The notes beneath the pieces are model-generated. The model was not told the DNA's origin. It made no database searches and was given only the letters and a program-made list of their open reading frames with translations. From assembly GCA_965216885.1 (NCBI GenBank), contig OZ244209.1, forward strand, positions 744,001 through 808,000: a stretch of DNA of 64,000 nt, in the 5' to 3' direction. Positions 37,101-46,066 of this stretch are shown here, piece by piece. This DNA is from CAYNJG01 sp965216885. Its GTDB lineage: Bacteria > Planctomycetota > Planctomycetia > Pirellulales > Pirellulaceae. The position numbers and the translations under genes were made by a program. Each line of letters opens with the position of its first letter. Within the stretch, counting starts at the first letter, position 1.

Positions 37101-40100
37101 TTCCGCGGCGCGAGAATCACGGAGTCCTCGTTCGAAGACGCTATCGGTTTCTCGGTCGATCAGTTGCTTTCGACCGAGAGTTATCAGGATGGCAAACTGC
37201 AGGGGATGAAGTTTCGAGGGCAGAATTTCGACTCGGTCGACTTTCGGGGCATGTCGCTGGTTGGATCCCAGGTTCATACCACGTCGCTGCGAGGGGCCAA
37301 TTTTGGCGGGGCCAATCTCACGGGCGTTGATTTTACTGGCTCGCAGTTACAGGGGACGAATCTGGCGGGCGCCCAATTGGCGGACGCGGTGTTCCGTGAT
37401 GCAAACCTGTCGAACGTTAATCTGTCCGGCAGTGAATTGAGCTCGCTGGATTTGACCAATGCGATTTTGCAGGGGGCTAATTTTACGTCGGTACGTCTGG
37501 AAAACGTCACGCTCGGACCGCAGTTGCAGAGGCAGGATTTCTCCGACGCCACCTTCGTTGACGTGACTCTTGACGATGCCCAGTTGCCGGATACGAATTT
37601 TCAGAATGCCCATTTCAGTGCCACCACTCTTTCGCGTGCTGATCTTACTGGCGTTAACTTTGATGGCGTGTCATGGGAGTCGATATCGCTGGACGATTCG
37701 AACGTAACCGTTGCGCAGTTGCGGGCCACGATGAACTACCAGGAGGAGGTGAAGGCTTTCTTTGGCATTGACGTGAGTCGTGTCGATCTTGAAGGGCTGG
37801 ATCTTTCGGGGGCCAATCTTTCCGGCTCGACATTCGCTGGCAGCAACCTTGCTGGCGTATCGTTTGATGGCGCTTTCTGGATTGATCCGTTGGACATGAC
37901 CGATGCGGTGAACCTATCGCCGAGCCTGCTCCGGACGACTCGGAATTACACGGAAGGCCGCCTTACGAACCTCAGCCTGCGTGGCGTTGATCTCGCGAAT
38001 TCGGAGTGGGTGGATGTCGAGTTTGACAACGTTGATTTCTCCGGTGCCAATCTTTCGAATGCACGTTTTACGAACACGACTGCGACTACCAATGTGCAAT
38101 TCGTCGATGCGAATCTGACAGGCGCGACCATCGAGGGGCCGGTGCTTGAGCAGGCCAATTTCTCTGGTGCCGACGTTTCACAAGCCACCCTGCGCAGCCT
38201 CAGTTCTTCGCAGTTGCAATCGACGAAGAGCTTCATGGATGGCGATTTCCGTGGTGTCACGCTGGAGGGTAGCTTGCCGCGGCCCAATATGAACTATCGT
38301 GGCTTCGACTTCACCGGCGCGCGGCTGGCTGTTGTTCAGGGGTTTATGGATTTCGAAGCTGTTAAGTTCGTTGATACTGTGTTCGAAGGCAGTAGCTTTG
38401 ATCGAGTCAGTTTCGAAGACTCTGACTTTACGAGAGCCAACCTTGGTGGAGCGTACTTTCTGCGGTCAGACTTTAGTGGGGCGATTCTGACGGATGCGAT
38501 CCTGCAAGACATGGAATATCCGACGGGGCTGACGGACGAGCAGTTCGAAAGTACGGCCAGCTTCAAAGCGAAGACGTTGCGAGGACTGCGTTTTGGCGTC
38601 GTCACGTTTTCTGAAACGGACTTTGCCGGCTTCGATATGACTGGCAGTACGTTTACGAATACGAAGTTATTCGATGTCGATTTCTCAGACGCGAATCTGG
38701 CGATGGCGGAGATTCAACCGTGGCCGGGTTCCACCGTCGATTTCTCCGGCGCGAATCTGGCAAATTCGACGATCCGGATTGGTCACTTTTTCAACGGCCC
38801 AGAGAATCGCGATCCCTTCACGTTGAGCTTTGCAAATGCGAATCTTGTCGGCGCGACCGTTGAAGTTCGGTCCGGCAGCGTCAATCAAACAATCGACTAT
38901 GAGAATGCCGATATCACCAGCGCCAGTATCGGCTACATATCCGGACCGGAACTGGCCAGTACGCGCACGTTTCGTGAGGGCAATCTGCGCACGGTGACGC
39001 TCAATGGCGGTCTCGATAATATTGATCTTGGTGGACAGGACCTAAGTGAACTGGATTGGTACAATGTCACGTTGGGTGAGAACGTCGACCTGACGGATAC
39101 GAACTTCAGTCGGGCGCGACTGCCGATCATGCCGGGCGAACTCTTTTCGCAGACGGCGACGTGGAAGAACCGGGATTTTGAAGGCCTACAGTTTTCCGGG
39201 CGACTGGTGGACTATGACTTCCGGGGACTGAACCTGGCGGGCGCCAGTTTTTCGGTCACGCGAATTGAGGATTCGGATTTCACCGACGCCACCGTCAACG
39301 GCGTTGATTTTCAGCATGTACACTCCATCACGCCGCTGCTTACGACGGCAAGCCATCGCAATCGCGATTTTAGTGATATTAATTTCGACGCTGCAACGAC
39401 CGTGTTTGGCGATGTGACGGATTTCGATTTTACCGACTCGACATTTGAGGGCTCACGGGTTAGCGACTCGGATTTTCGCGGCGCAACGGGGTTGGTGTTG
39501 GGCGAGTCCGCGCGGGTCGTGGAAAGTATTCTGCCGGACGGAACGCTTCGGCTGGACCCAACATTATTTACGCGGTTCACCGTGGCGGTGAAAAATCACG
39601 AGGTGCCGGTCAAGCTCACCGGCCGCAACGTGACGCTCGATTTGCAGCTGGACAATGATCCATGGTTGGCGCCCGTGGTCGTTGTCGAGGACCATCCGTT
39701 GCCACTGAACCTGAGGCTCACGATTACCGAAGACGCGAGCCAGTTGGAATTGATAGGTGATGAGCTGCATATCGTCGATTGGCAGGAGATTTCGAACGCA
39801 CGTGCGAGCGTGGCGTTCGATTCGTTTCAAAGCTGGGATACGTCACGGCTTCATACCGAGGGCATTGTTACGTACCTCGGTGACCGCCGGGTTGATGTCG
39901 ACGGCAATGGTGAAGTCGAAGTTCGCGATGTTCAGCGATTCTGTCGGAGCGTTCGGCTGGGGCGGTACGACCGGGCCATCGATCTTGATTTTAATGGTGA
40001 ACTGAACGCCGCCGATGTCGAATTGTTTCGCGAGTTGTCCGGGCTACTGGCTGGTGATTTCGATCTCGACGGCACGGTTGGCTTCAATGACTTTTTGACG

Positions 40101-40361
40101 TTGAGCGGCGCGTTCGATGATCCTCGCAACTGGACAGGAGGCAACGTCGACTGCACGGGCGATGTGGACTTCGCTGACTTTCTGGCGCTATCCGAGAACT
40201 TCAATGCGACCGCGATCTATCCGTACGATTTTGGCAGCACCGCAACGGCCGCTGTTCCGGAACCCGCGGGCGGTCGGCAGTTGGGGCTGGTGTTGGCTCT
40301 AATGACGCTTGGCCTGTCCAGCGTTCGTCCCGGTCGGGTCGGGAGGGTCGAGCATGCGTAG
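34116..40361 (+). CDS. Giant secreted pentapeptide-repeat protein with dockerin-like and PEP-CTERM ends
   Basis: A 2081-residue exported protein. The TTG at 34116 follows GAGG and opens a signal peptide (MSRYVFTSLGVVLLLHSSLAAQ). Most of the protein (about 45-1830) is built from A(D/N)Lxx pentapeptides (DLTGADFRNAEM, NLTGVDFTG and so on), the right-handed quadrilateral beta-helix repeat. Interrupting segments of the form QL-x-ST-x-SY/F followed by L-x-G-I recur about 18 times, giving a second, longer periodicity. About residues 1925-2030 hold paired EF-hand-like loops (DVDGNGEVE, DLDFNGELN, DFDLDGTVG) of the dockerin kind, and the C-terminus is a PEP-CTERM signal (AVPEPAGG, a hydrophobic stretch and Arg-rich end). 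Its stop overlaps the next start by 8 bases. Confidence 0.85.
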   Translation: MSRYVFTSLGVVLLLHSSLAAQITSTVFGRTSVISGTEHITVGPGMDASGLRLWRANLQFVDLTGSDFRDAILADTQFQSSNLTGADFRNAEMSNPSFFEANLTDADIRGAVIDRLTLEQFVSTASYKTRDLSGVRFRIRFALPNLDLTGQNLTNAAFGSTTVATATFADALIEGSSLPEVTFDQLWSTASFQNRSLRGIRFWRTDFSHQVMDGFNAAGANFSSLPMQGSSWRNADLSGAVFSSVSLEDESATGVSFRDANLTGADLSGLATEHVDFEGAEIANAKFAGGGFRLAHIVDTQSFMDRRLPGITIDAPMSDADFSGIDLTAATLSGSMQNAIFRDADLTSARISPARVDSPVDFSATNLTGATLRVGNLPVVMPAARFDDATISHASVPLSNEQLYSTASYRAQSLVGWDSTGSEMVDVDLSNQDLTDSIHIEIASANLTNADLTGVTLNGTAFDRVQFESTRNYAEQRFQRADLEWLDLRGADLRRIDFSGTNVRRWSNFTDAILDGANLTDVRLGTADILGASLSGATITRTDLGNTNISVEQLQSTASWALKSMPGIILSDRQLEGVDLTGVDLTNAMLVRTDLRHSSLVNANLPDVDLSEGKLDGADFSGAAIDGTDFSKSNVSFDQLSRTTSFVASNLDGIGLESVHLPEANFSGQSLRNANLRAAHLVDANLQGADLSNAEIYLANFSGARLAGDQIEVTADVVAGVLAEVKFDRVDLSGVNLADKVVRNVSFVDGILVDAEFSNASLENSTFQRADLTGANFEAASMGNSDFHDATINGARLGMAFTREVFETTASFRTADLSGVQFGPRHEGWNLSRQNLLNAKFEHSSLLETDFTEADLTGASFAGADIRQAVFSGTNLTYQQLAETDSYHRKKLTQVSLSGIDLRNANFTDADLRGTDFTGTNLADASFSNADVLGVSFRDTTAHGFVRQQFYETRQYENRGLFRVDLSMNDLSGWDFANQNLVGSNFAESNLEGADFRGARITESSFEDAIGFSVDQLLSTESYQDGKLQGMKFRGQNFDSVDFRGMSLVGSQVHTTSLRGANFGGANLTGVDFTGSQLQGTNLAGAQLADAVFRDANLSNVNLSGSELSSLDLTNAILQGANFTSVRLENVTLGPQLQRQDFSDATFVDVTLDDAQLPDTNFQNAHFSATTLSRADLTGVNFDGVSWESISLDDSNVTVAQLRATMNYQEEVKAFFGIDVSRVDLEGLDLSGANLSGSTFAGSNLAGVSFDGAFWIDPLDMTDAVNLSPSLLRTTRNYTEGRLTNLSLRGVDLANSEWVDVEFDNVDFSGANLSNARFTNTTATTNVQFVDANLTGATIEGPVLEQANFSGADVSQATLRSLSSSQLQSTKSFMDGDFRGVTLEGSLPRPNMNYRGFDFTGARLAVVQGFMDFEAVKFVDTVFEGSSFDRVSFEDSDFTRANLGGAYFLRSDFSGAILTDAILQDMEYPTGLTDEQFESTASFKAKTLRGLRFGVVTFSETDFAGFDMTGSTFTNTKLFDVDFSDANLAMAEIQPWPGSTVDFSGANLANSTIRIGHFFNGPENRDPFTLSFANANLVGATVEVRSGSVNQTIDYENADITSASIGYISGPELASTRTFREGNLRTVTLNGGLDNIDLGGQDLSELDWYNVTLGENVDLTDTNFSRARLPIMPGELFSQTATWKNRDFEGLQFSGRLVDYDFRGLNLAGASFSVTRIEDSDFTDATVNGVDFQHVHSITPLLTTASHRNRDFSDINFDAATTVFGDVTDFDFTDSTFEGSRVSDSDFRGATGLVLGESARVVESILPDGTLRLDPTLFTRFTVAVKNHEVPVKLTGRNVTLDLQLDNDPWLAPVVVVEDHPLPLNLRLTITEDASQLELIGDELHIVDWQEISNARASVAFDSFQSWDTSRLHTEGIVTYLGDRRVDVDGNGEVEVRDVQRFCRSVRLGRYDRAIDLDFNGELNAADVELFRELSGLLAGDFDLDGTVGFNDFLTLSGAFDDPRNWTGGNVDCTGDVDFADFLALSENFNATAIYPYDFGSTATAAVPEPAGGRQLGLVLALMTLGLSSVRPGRVGRVEHA

Positions 40362-43281
40362 TTCACGTCGACGCGAGAGATACCCGGAACGCCTCGAGCG
40401 ACGGGAGATGCTGGCGACAGATTTACTGGCTGGTATTTCTCGGGGCGATGCCCATTCCTCTTCGCCGGAGAGCTTCGTGCAAGCCGGCGACCTTGTGTAC
40501 TTCAACGCGGCTGGCGAGAACAATTCGAACGGCTTCTGGCGAAGCGACGGGACACCGGAGGGGACGTTTCAGATCCATGAGGAGTCGGCCGGGTTGGCGG
40601 AACGTTTTGGCGATGATGTGGTCTTTCGCGCGAACGGCGCACTCTATCGCACGGGCGGGACCGTCGCGACGACGGTTCGGTTGACCGACGAGTCAATCTC
40701 CTTGCGGGATGATCCGTTTGTCGTTTTCGAAGATCATATCTACTTCCATGGTCGCGATAGTGATTCGCTCGTACGAGTTGGTGGGCGACGGCCAAACGAC
40801 AAACTAATGCGATCCGACGGGACTCCCGACGGCGTCGACTACTTTGGGTTACGAGATGAACTGTCGCGGTCGTCGTTGGGGGCGGTCTTCGGTATCTGGG
40901 ATGACAAGCTGCACTACGCCTACGTGCGGAGTCGGGACTTCACGTTCTGGCAGACCGACGGAACGGAGGAAGGCGTCACGCAGCTTGTCAACGCCGATGG
41001 GCAATTGGCGAACAGCGATCCCATGGTCAACTTTGGAGGTCGCTTGTTGGGGCGGGGACTTGAACCCTTTGGTACTGCGGCGAGTGAAATGTCCGTCACG
41101 GACTCGCAGACGTTGGAGACAGTGTTTTTTGATTTGAATCCCGGGACGGACGCGGGCTCGGCAGTTTCCCAGTTCTTGCCAACTCCGCGCGGTGCGTTCT
41201 TCGTCGCGAATGGTGGCGATGGATTTCAGGTCTGGCGAACCGACGGTACGTATGTGATTGGCGATGTCGACGATGTGCCGGAAGACGTCGTGCGTGTCTA
41301 TGCGGATGTTGGACTGATCGAACCAATCGGCGTTTCGCTGGAGACTGTGCGCGTGACGGAGCTGGAGCTTCCGCAGGATGATGCCGGCCCTCGTTGGCTG
41401 ACCTACCTGAATGAGGCTCTGTACTTTGCTACCGATAGAGCGGTTGTGAAGTACTTACCGGAAACGGCAGAAACGATCGTACTCAGTCAGTTCGACTCGG
41501 GCGTCGCGCCGGAATGGCTTATGCCAATTGGGGACGAAATCTATTTCACCGCAGATGAAGGTCGCGGAGTCGAAATCTGGAAGACGGATGGATCAATACT
41601 GGGAACCTCACCCTTGATGCCACTGGCTGATGAGCTGCCGTTTTATGATCCGACGGGACTAGCGGTGATGGGCGGTTCGCTGCTGTTTTCCGCGAAAACG
41701 GAGGACGCGGGAAATGAGTTGTGGCGTCTGGATACGGCATCGGCCAATGCATCGCTGGTGCGGGATGTTTATCCCGGCGTTAGCCAACGACAAGTGTTAC
41801 CGAGAGACTTCTTTGAATTTGACGATTGGCTCTATTTCCGCGTTGACGACGGGGTTCATGGGACGGAGCTTTGGCGTACGGACGGCACGGTCAGCGGCAC
41901 GCATCTGTTCAAGGACATTCGACCGGGGCGCAACTCGTCGGGGCCGCGTGCATTCTTTGAGTTTCGCGATGAGATGTACTTTGTGGCCAACGATGGATTG
42001 CACGGATACGAGTTGTGGAAATCCGATGGGACGCCCGAGAATACGAAGCTGTTGAAAGACATTTGGCCTGGAATCGATGGCGTCGTGCAGCCGAACTTTA
42101 CTCCGTTCGGCGATGCGTTTTTCTTTACGGCCAACGACGGAGTACACGGTACGGAACTTTGGAGGAGCGATGGGACGACGGAGGGTACGCAACTGACGCT
42201 GGATCTCCGGGAAGGGCCTGCGTTCTCGAACATTGTTCAGATTGCGGCCGACGAAAATCGAATCGTCTTCTTTGACGTTCAGGACACTCGCGAGGAGACG
42301 GGGCTTTGGCAGTCGGACGGTAACGGGTTTACGCTGTTTCGCAACGATGATGCGATTCGCTTTGAGCCCACCGCGTTGGAGGTTCTGGGCGACAACCTTC
42401 TGTTGCGAGACGGCCGCGGTGAAGTCTATCGACTGGATGACGAGCGATTTCCCGTCACCATCGGCCGTCGGGAAAGTACTGGTCTGCAGGTTGTCGATTC
42501 GACGGATGCCGTCTGGATGAATCGCGACGGCGTGCATGCGATTGACCGGTTGGGCGAAGTCGTCACGGTGTACCCGCGACCCGTGGATGGACTGGAGGTG
42601 GTGGGTGATCGAGTCTTCTTTTGGGTCGAGGGGCGTGCGGATTTCGAATCGCCGTCGCCCGGATGGATTCGCGCATTCGAGATTGGCGAACGAATCGCGA
42701 CCGAAGTCCTGTCCGGCGGCCAAATCGGAGAAGTCTGGACCGACCAGCAGCAACTGGTCGTCGAGGTGATTCGTGCGGACGACAGTGTCGAATTGTGGAC
42801 CGTCGATGAGTCGCCGCTGCGAACGCGACTTGTGGCCGCTCCCGAGCAGACGGTTTCGGAAGCGATGACACTAAACGGACGGTTTCTCTTCGTGGCGAAA
42901 GATGGGATCGGCGAGAGTCTGTTTTGGGAGGACTCGCCGATTGCCAATGCGCTGGCGGGAACTCACCAGGTTTCGATTGCCAACGTCGATGAGCTCTTCG
43001 CTGCTACGCGATTACAGCGGGCCAGCGAGCGTCTCGACGTGAATCAGGACGGGGCAGTAGACGACGAGGATATTGACTCCCTGTTCAACGATGTCCTTGG
43101 CACAAAACGGGCGGATTTGGATCTCGACGGAGTGGTGGACTTCGGTGATTTTCTGACCCTTGCGCAGCACTATGGTCGTGAGGACGCGAGCTGGTCACAG
43201 GGCGATCTGAACGGCGACGAGAAGGTCGACTTCCTTGACTTTCTCGTGCTTAGTAGTGAGTTCGACGTCGATCCCGAGTAG
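40354..43281 (+). CDS. Secreted ELWxxDGT-repeat protein with a dockerin-like end
   Basis: A 975-residue extracellular protein. The ATG at 40354 lies in the last codons of the previous gene. The N-terminus RRRERYPERLERREMLA is the planctomycete extracellular motif (Planc_extracel). The body contains at least eight ELWxxDGT-type blocks (FWRSDGTPEGT, ELWRTDGTVSGT, ELWKSDGTPENT, ELWRSDGTTEGT), which probably build a beta-propeller or related fold. The last 80 residues have paired EF-hand-like loops (LDVNQDGAVDD, DLDLDGVVDF, DLNGDEKVDF) as in dockerin domains. No PEP-CTERM tail. Likely part of a cell-surface or matrix assembly together with the pentapeptide protein. Confidence 0.83.
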   Translation: MRSSRRRERYPERLERREMLATDLLAGISRGDAHSSSPESFVQAGDLVYFNAAGENNSNGFWRSDGTPEGTFQIHEESAGLAERFGDDVVFRANGALYRTGGTVATTVRLTDESISLRDDPFVVFEDHIYFHGRDSDSLVRVGGRRPNDKLMRSDGTPDGVDYFGLRDELSRSSLGAVFGIWDDKLHYAYVRSRDFTFWQTDGTEEGVTQLVNADGQLANSDPMVNFGGRLLGRGLEPFGTAASEMSVTDSQTLETVFFDLNPGTDAGSAVSQFLPTPRGAFFVANGGDGFQVWRTDGTYVIGDVDDVPEDVVRVYADVGLIEPIGVSLETVRVTELELPQDDAGPRWLTYLNEALYFATDRAVVKYLPETAETIVLSQFDSGVAPEWLMPIGDEIYFTADEGRGVEIWKTDGSILGTSPLMPLADELPFYDPTGLAVMGGSLLFSAKTEDAGNELWRLDTASANASLVRDVYPGVSQRQVLPRDFFEFDDWLYFRVDDGVHGTELWRTDGTVSGTHLFKDIRPGRNSSGPRAFFEFRDEMYFVANDGLHGYELWKSDGTPENTKLLKDIWPGIDGVVQPNFTPFGDAFFFTANDGVHGTELWRSDGTTEGTQLTLDLREGPAFSNIVQIAADENRIVFFDVQDTREETGLWQSDGNGFTLFRNDDAIRFEPTALEVLGDNLLLRDGRGEVYRLDDERFPVTIGRRESTGLQVVDSTDAVWMNRDGVHAIDRLGEVVTVYPRPVDGLEVVGDRVFFWVEGRADFESPSPGWIRAFEIGERIATEVLSGGQIGEVWTDQQQLVVEVIRADDSVELWTVDESPLRTRLVAAPEQTVSEAMTLNGRFLFVAKDGIGESLFWEDSPIANALAGTHQVSIANVDELFAATRLQRASERLDVNQDGAVDDEDIDSLFNDVLGTKRADLDLDGVVDFGDFLTLAQHYGREDASWSQGDLNGDEKVDFLDFLVLSSEFDVDPE

Positions 43282-43305
43282 CTGGGCGTTGCGGCGAAAC
43301 GCGGC

Positions 43306-44634
43306 TCAAGCCCACGTTCGTTCGGGACGGGCGCACAGACCGTTCGCCTCCGCGTCGTCGACAAACTGCTCCTTGACCGGGTCGAGCGTCAGCGGTCGAT
43401 TCAGCATCCACGCCAACGCGGCCGCGTGACTGGCGATATGCGAGCGTCGCATCACGATGTGGTTGGCCGCCGGCAGCTCGCGCGACTTGATGCAGTCCAG
43501 CCAGTTTCGTGCGTGTGCCTGAACGTCCAGCCCCGACTCTTTCTTGGGCAGCGCAGGTAGCTGGCTCTTGAGTGATTCTGGCTTTACGACGATGCCGCCA
43601 CTATCGCCAACTTCCACCGAACCCAGTTCGCCTTCAAACCGCACGGGGCACGTCCCCAGTTCCTGCACCCAACCGGGCCTCGCACCAAAGGGAGTCTTCA
43701 GGAAATGAATGACCAGCTTCACACCGTTGGCGTAGGTGGCCGTCACGTTGTTGTCATTGGGGACGAATTCAACCGGCAAGGTGTCGTCGGCCTGATTGGC
43801 CCACTGACAAAGGTCAACGGTGTGAGCTCCCCAATCCAGCAAACGGGCGCCAGAGTCAAAGTCATAGTAGCCACGCCAGCGACCGTCGACGTAGTCCTGA
43901 TTGAACGGCCGCCACGGAGCGGGGCCGAGCCACATGTTCCAGTCACAGACTTCTGGATCGGGAGTCGGCTGCCCGGGAAGCCACGTCGTTTTGACTTCCG
44001 GAATGTACACCGTCGCGTGCAACGTATGGATCTTGCCAAGTTTGCCGCTATGCGCGAGCTCGACGGCCTGTTGGAAATTTGCCACGCTACGTCGTTGGGT
44101 GCCTGCCTGAAAGACCTTGCCGGTGCGCTTGATCGTGGCTGACAGTCGCTGACACAGATCAATCGTGATACCGCAAGGCTTTTCACTGTACACGTCTTTG
44201 CCTGCTTCGGCCGCCAGCATCGAGGCGGCTGCGTGCCAGCGATCACCGGTGGCAATCAGAACCGCGTCGATGTCCTTGCGGTCGAGGACTTCACGGAAAT
44301 CTCGATAGAGTCGACAGTCCTGGTTTTCGTAGTGGTCGTCGACCTGCTTCTTGCCGATCACACGACGGCTCTCCTGAACGTCGGCGATGGCCACGCATTG
44401 CACGTCGGAGTGAGTCAACATGCCCTTGAGTACATAGCGGCAACGTGGACCGATGCCAACAATGCCCAGCGTGATTCGCTCACTAGGGGCGGTATTGCCG
44501 TCGCGACCGAGTGCGGAAGCTGGAACGATCCAGGGAACTGCTGCCGCGGCTGCTCCACCGAGGAGTACCGAACGGGTGGATGTCTTGAGGAATGCTCGAC
44601 GCGATGGAACGGTCTGTTCGAGTTTGGTCGTCAT
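43306..44634 (-). CDS. Tat-exported Gfo/Idh/MocA family oxidoreductase
   Basis: A 442-residue protein with a Tat signal (PSRRAFLKTSTRSVLLGG, residues 10-27), then the nucleotide-binding domain (LGIVGIGPRCRYVL, with a degenerate GxGxxG), SEKPCGITI as the EKP motif, and the C-terminal domain with conserved WLGPAPWRPFNQD. This planctomycete-type group acts on unknown sugar-like substrates outside the cytoplasm. It converges with the ELWxxDGT gene 24 bp away and ends a unit without obvious partners. Confidence 0.88.
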   Translation of the reverse strand: MTTKLEQTVPSRRAFLKTSTRSVLLGGAAAAAVPWIVPASALGRDGNTAPSERITLGIVGIGPRCRYVLKGMLTHSDVQCVAIADVQESRRVIGKKQVDDHYENQDCRLYRDFREVLDRKDIDAVLIATGDRWHAAASMLAAEAGKDVYSEKPCGITIDLCQRLSATIKRTGKVFQAGTQRRSVANFQQAVELAHSGKLGKIHTLHATVYIPEVKTTWLPGQPTPDPEVCDWNMWLGPAPWRPFNQDYVDGRWRGYYDFDSGARLLDWGAHTVDLCQWANQADDTLPVEFVPNDNNVTATYANGVKLVIHFLKTPFGARPGWVQELGTCPVRFEGELGSVEVGDSGGIVVKPESLKSQLPALPKKESGLDVQAHARNWLDCIKSRELPAANHIVMRRSHIASHAAALAWMLNRPLTLDPVKEQFVDDAEANGLCARPERTWA

Positions 44635-44717
44635 GGGTTGTTTTCCGAGAGGCTATGGAGGGACTTGTGAGCCGCTGTCGTTTTACCGGATCACGGACTC
44701 GGCTCCAAATTTCTCCA

Positions 44718-44748
44718 CAAAAAAAGCCGGACTCCGCCGTCCGGCTTT
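44718..44748 (-). terminator. Rho-independent terminator of the 44819 gene
   Basis: AAAGCCGGAC (44723-44732) and GTCCGGCTTT (44739-44748) form a perfect 10-bp stem with a 6-base loop; on the minus strand it runs directly into at least seven T. Confidence 0.9.
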
Positions 44749-44818
44749 GCGTCGTCAGATGTTTAGGGTGCCGGCGAGTCCCAGGAGCGAGGTCCGGAGA
44801 CCGTGCCAGCAGTTTGGT

Positions 44819-45493
44819 CTATCGCCAGGTCTGTGGTTGGCTGGCAATCATTTCATTCGAGTAACTTTCGCCCGCTGCTGAATACGAGGGCGGCCGTCGA
44901 TGGGCGGCGGTTGCCAATTCCTGGTTTACGCTACCGGTGTCTCCGGTGCTGAATCCGAGTACGTTCCAGCGGCTGTTGTCCGATCGGGCAACCAGGTTTC
45001 CGGAGTCGATGACTTGCCGACCCGTGTTTGTGTCGAAGCTGCTGATCGCAATCTTCGCGGTGCCAAACTGGGCGTTCTTCTCCCAGAAGCGAACTTCGGG
45101 TAGCTCGAAAGGAATGCCGGGTACAGCGAGTCCCGGGATTCCAACGTACTTGTCCGTGTTGTCGGTGCCGACGCCACCTGATCGTGGCTCCATAACTACG
45201 TCCGCATTTTCGGCGGATTCGACAAGCCGACCGCCTGCATTCAACACTCGAGCTCGAATCGATCCGACGATGTAGGGCTTGTCGGTGCACTCCAGGTATT
45301 TTTCCTGGACAAATACATTGCGCCCCCGGACGCTGGCAAATTGATTTGCCGAAATCGCCTGGTCGATGGCGTTTGAGATCAACATCTGCTCGAGCCCCGT
45401 GCGGTCGGTGTTGGAGGTCCGAGTCGTAGTGCAGCCTGCCGCCGTGGTTGCTGCGATCACTGCGAGTAGCAAGAGTTTCGTTTGAACAGTCAT
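44819..45493 (-). CDS. Lipoprotein of unknown function
   Basis: A 224-residue exported lipoprotein: MTVQTKLLLLAVIAATTAAGC puts the lipidated Cys at 21. The body contains GLEQMLISNAIDQAISANQF and a beta-rich middle with NVFVQEKYLECTDKPYIVGSIRAR; it looks like the DUF6655 group seen in planctomycetes, but the assignment is from memory and tentative. GGGGGAA precedes the ATG, and a strong terminator follows 70 bp after the stop. No operon partner. Confidence 0.7.
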   Translation of the reverse strand: MTVQTKLLLLAVIAATTAAGCTTTRTSNTDRTGLEQMLISNAIDQAISANQFASVRGRNVFVQEKYLECTDKPYIVGSIRARVLNAGGRLVESAENADVVMEPRSGGVGTDNTDKYVGIPGLAVPGIPFELPEVRFWEKNAQFGTAKIAISSFDTNTGRQVIDSGNLVARSDNSRWNVLGFSTGDTGSVNQELATAAHRRPPSYSAAGESYSNEMIASQPQTWR

Positions 45494-46066
45494 CCGTAAT
45501 TCCCCCGTGGTCTGGCAAACGACAGAAATCTCATTGCAGATTGCCCCACTGCGAATGACGCAGTACTGTCGTTGCGTTCGTCACTACCTGTCCATCGGAA
45601 AATCCTCAGCCGGGACTTTCGCCGTTTAATCTAAAGTCGAGGGTACGCACTGCCCTCCAACCGGGTGTCTGCAGTGAAGTCGTGGCTTGCGTTTGGTTGC
45701 GCAAGCGTGATAGCTGCGATCGAAACATTGGTCGAAGATGAGCTTGCCGGAGACGACCGACTTGGTTTTCTCGCCACCCGGCGTTTGGAGAGATTTGCGG
45801 TCCCGTCGATTGGATTTCGGGGCAGATTCCCTGAAAATTCAGCAGCCTGGTAGGCATTCGTCGGGGGTTGTGAAGGACGAGAATGCAGCGGACTATCAAA
45901 AATATCTCGTCTTCGCGGCCTCCAGCGGCCGAATACTCGATACATCCGTACAACTTTCGCCGTTTGCAGGACCACCTGGTTAAACGATAAGTTAGGGTTC
46001 AATGTTACGAATTCGCCACGCGTCGCGAATTCCCTACATTGCATGAATACCCTCGAGAGGAACAAA
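45494..46066. other. 573-bp intergenic region between divergent genes
   Basis: It precedes the lipoprotein (minus) and DUF1573 (plus) genes. It contains an 8-bp inverted repeat GAATTCGC/GCGAATTC (46009-46016 and 46025-46032), 35-60 bases before the DUF1573 start, which might be an operator. Otherwise nothing recognisable. Confidence 0.5.
46055..46062 (+). promoter_or_regulatory. Ribosome binding site that fixes the GTG start at 46067
   Basis: GAGAGGAA lies 5 bases before the GTG (46067); the upstream in-frame ATG (46043) has no such site, and the GTG gives a normal signal peptide. Confidence 0.7.

Noticed and set aside
34742..38605. Several 60-207-codon minus-strand ORFs inside the pentapeptide gene
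   Set aside because: They mirror the regular AxLxx codons of the repeats and have no start signals; they are by-products of low-complexity coding.
41797..42753. 318-codon minus-strand ORF
   Set aside because: Antisense to the ELWxxDGT repeats; repeat composition keeps the opposite frame open.
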